Shown here: positions 14,049 to 14,245 of the stretch, piece by piece
Layout of the letters: every line of letters starts with the position of its first letter
How positions within the stretch are numbered: the stretch's first letter is position 1
Assembly (NCBI GenBank): GCA_964480635.1
Contig: CAYZQE010000063.1
Coordinates: 1-14,245 of the forward strand
Length of the DNA stretch: 14,245 bases
Origin: CAYZQE01 sp964480635
Lineage (GTDB): Bacteria; Pseudomonadota; Gammaproteobacteria; GCA-001735895
Direction of reading: 5' to 3'
Made by a program: the position numbers and the translations under genes
The notes under the pieces: generated by a model
Database searches by the model: none
Told to the model about the DNA's origin: nothing
The model's input: only the letters and a program-made list of their open reading frames with translations

Positions 14049-14245
14049 ATGAATTACATTATTTACAGCCTTGCTTTAATTTCTATTTATTTAGCGTCGA
14101 ATAGTTTTGATGCTTATAAGAAAACAAACAATACAATCATACTGGTGTCGTTAATTATTTCTATTGGGTTTTCTATTATTGCAATTATCTTTCTTGATTG
14201 GCTGGCATTGGGGGCAGGTATTATTATGACTTTTGCGTTGAAGAG
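14049..14245 (+). CDS. Start of a small membrane protein gene (cut by window edge)
   Basis: An open frame from the ATG at 14049 to the end of the window, 65 codons with no stop. The product begins MNYIIYSLALISIYLAS and shows two hydrophobic segments, about residues 2-17 and 31-62, with a short polar stretch (NSFDAYKKTNNT) between. This is a typical inner-membrane pattern. There is no clear Shine-Dalgarno or promoter, so the exact start is uncertain. I do not recognise a family from this fragment. Confidence 0.5.
   Translation, partial: MNYIIYSLALISIYLASNSFDAYKKTNNTIILVSLIISIGFSIIAIIFLDWLALGAGIIMTFALK

Noticed and set aside
13793..14245. tRNA-Asn as an integration site for a genomic island on the right
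   Set aside because: No integrase, no repeat of the tRNA 3' end and no change in composition is visible in the short stretch that follows.

Overview
The window looks like chromosomal DNA from an AT-rich gammaproteobacterium, probably marine. This rests on the gene order nadB | rpoE-rseA-rseB-rseC-mucD with a small glutaredoxin after the protease, a gammaproteobacterial sigma-E/AlgU neighbourhood, and on the protein families. I cannot name the genus. There is no sign of phage, transposase, integrase or CRISPR.

Left block, all minus strand (7113 down to 84): an envelope-stress operon. rpoE (sigma-E) comes first, behind a good match to a sigma-E promoter (-35 at 7210-7215, -10 at 7189-7194), so it is probably autoregulated. 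Then follow the inner-membrane anti-sigma factor RseA, its periplasmic partner RseB, the redox-type membrane protein RseC, a MucD/DegQ-type periplasmic serine protease, a mini-glutaredoxin, a DUF898 (YjgN) multi-spanning membrane protein and a membrane-anchored M48 zinc metalloprotease. Short gaps and overlaps suggest most are co-transcribed. The largest gap is 182 bp between rpoE and rseA. The theme is sensing and repair of damaged envelope proteins.

Centre: the 359-bp divergent region rpoE/nadB is unusually full. It holds the sigma-E promoter, a perfect TATAAT on the plus strand, a strong rho-independent terminator about 90 bp before nadB, and a 44-bp repeat element. nadB (L-aspartate oxidase, NAD synthesis) follows on the plus strand and overlaps convergently by 8 bp with a minus-strand exported alpha/beta hydrolase of the DUF3530 type. 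A UPF0047/YjbQ protein diverges from the hydrolase with only 33 bp between them.

Right block: a 645-residue GltD/DsrL-type iron-sulfur flavoprotein oxidoreductase (plus strand) has its own promoter-like sequence and a 5'-UTR hairpin. It ends at a perfect 16-bp bidirectional terminator shared with a convergent two-gene minus-strand operon. The two proteins of that operon appear to be diverged tandem relatives of each other. Both carry a short helix motif resembling the catalytic motif of the chemotaxis phosphatase CheZ. They are the least characterised genes here and the best candidate for something new.

Far right: tRNA-Asn(GTT) with its promoter and terminator, a second copy of the 44-bp repeat, a further hairpin with the same core, and the start of a small membrane-protein gene cut by the window edge. 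The first 83 bases show nothing I can annotate.
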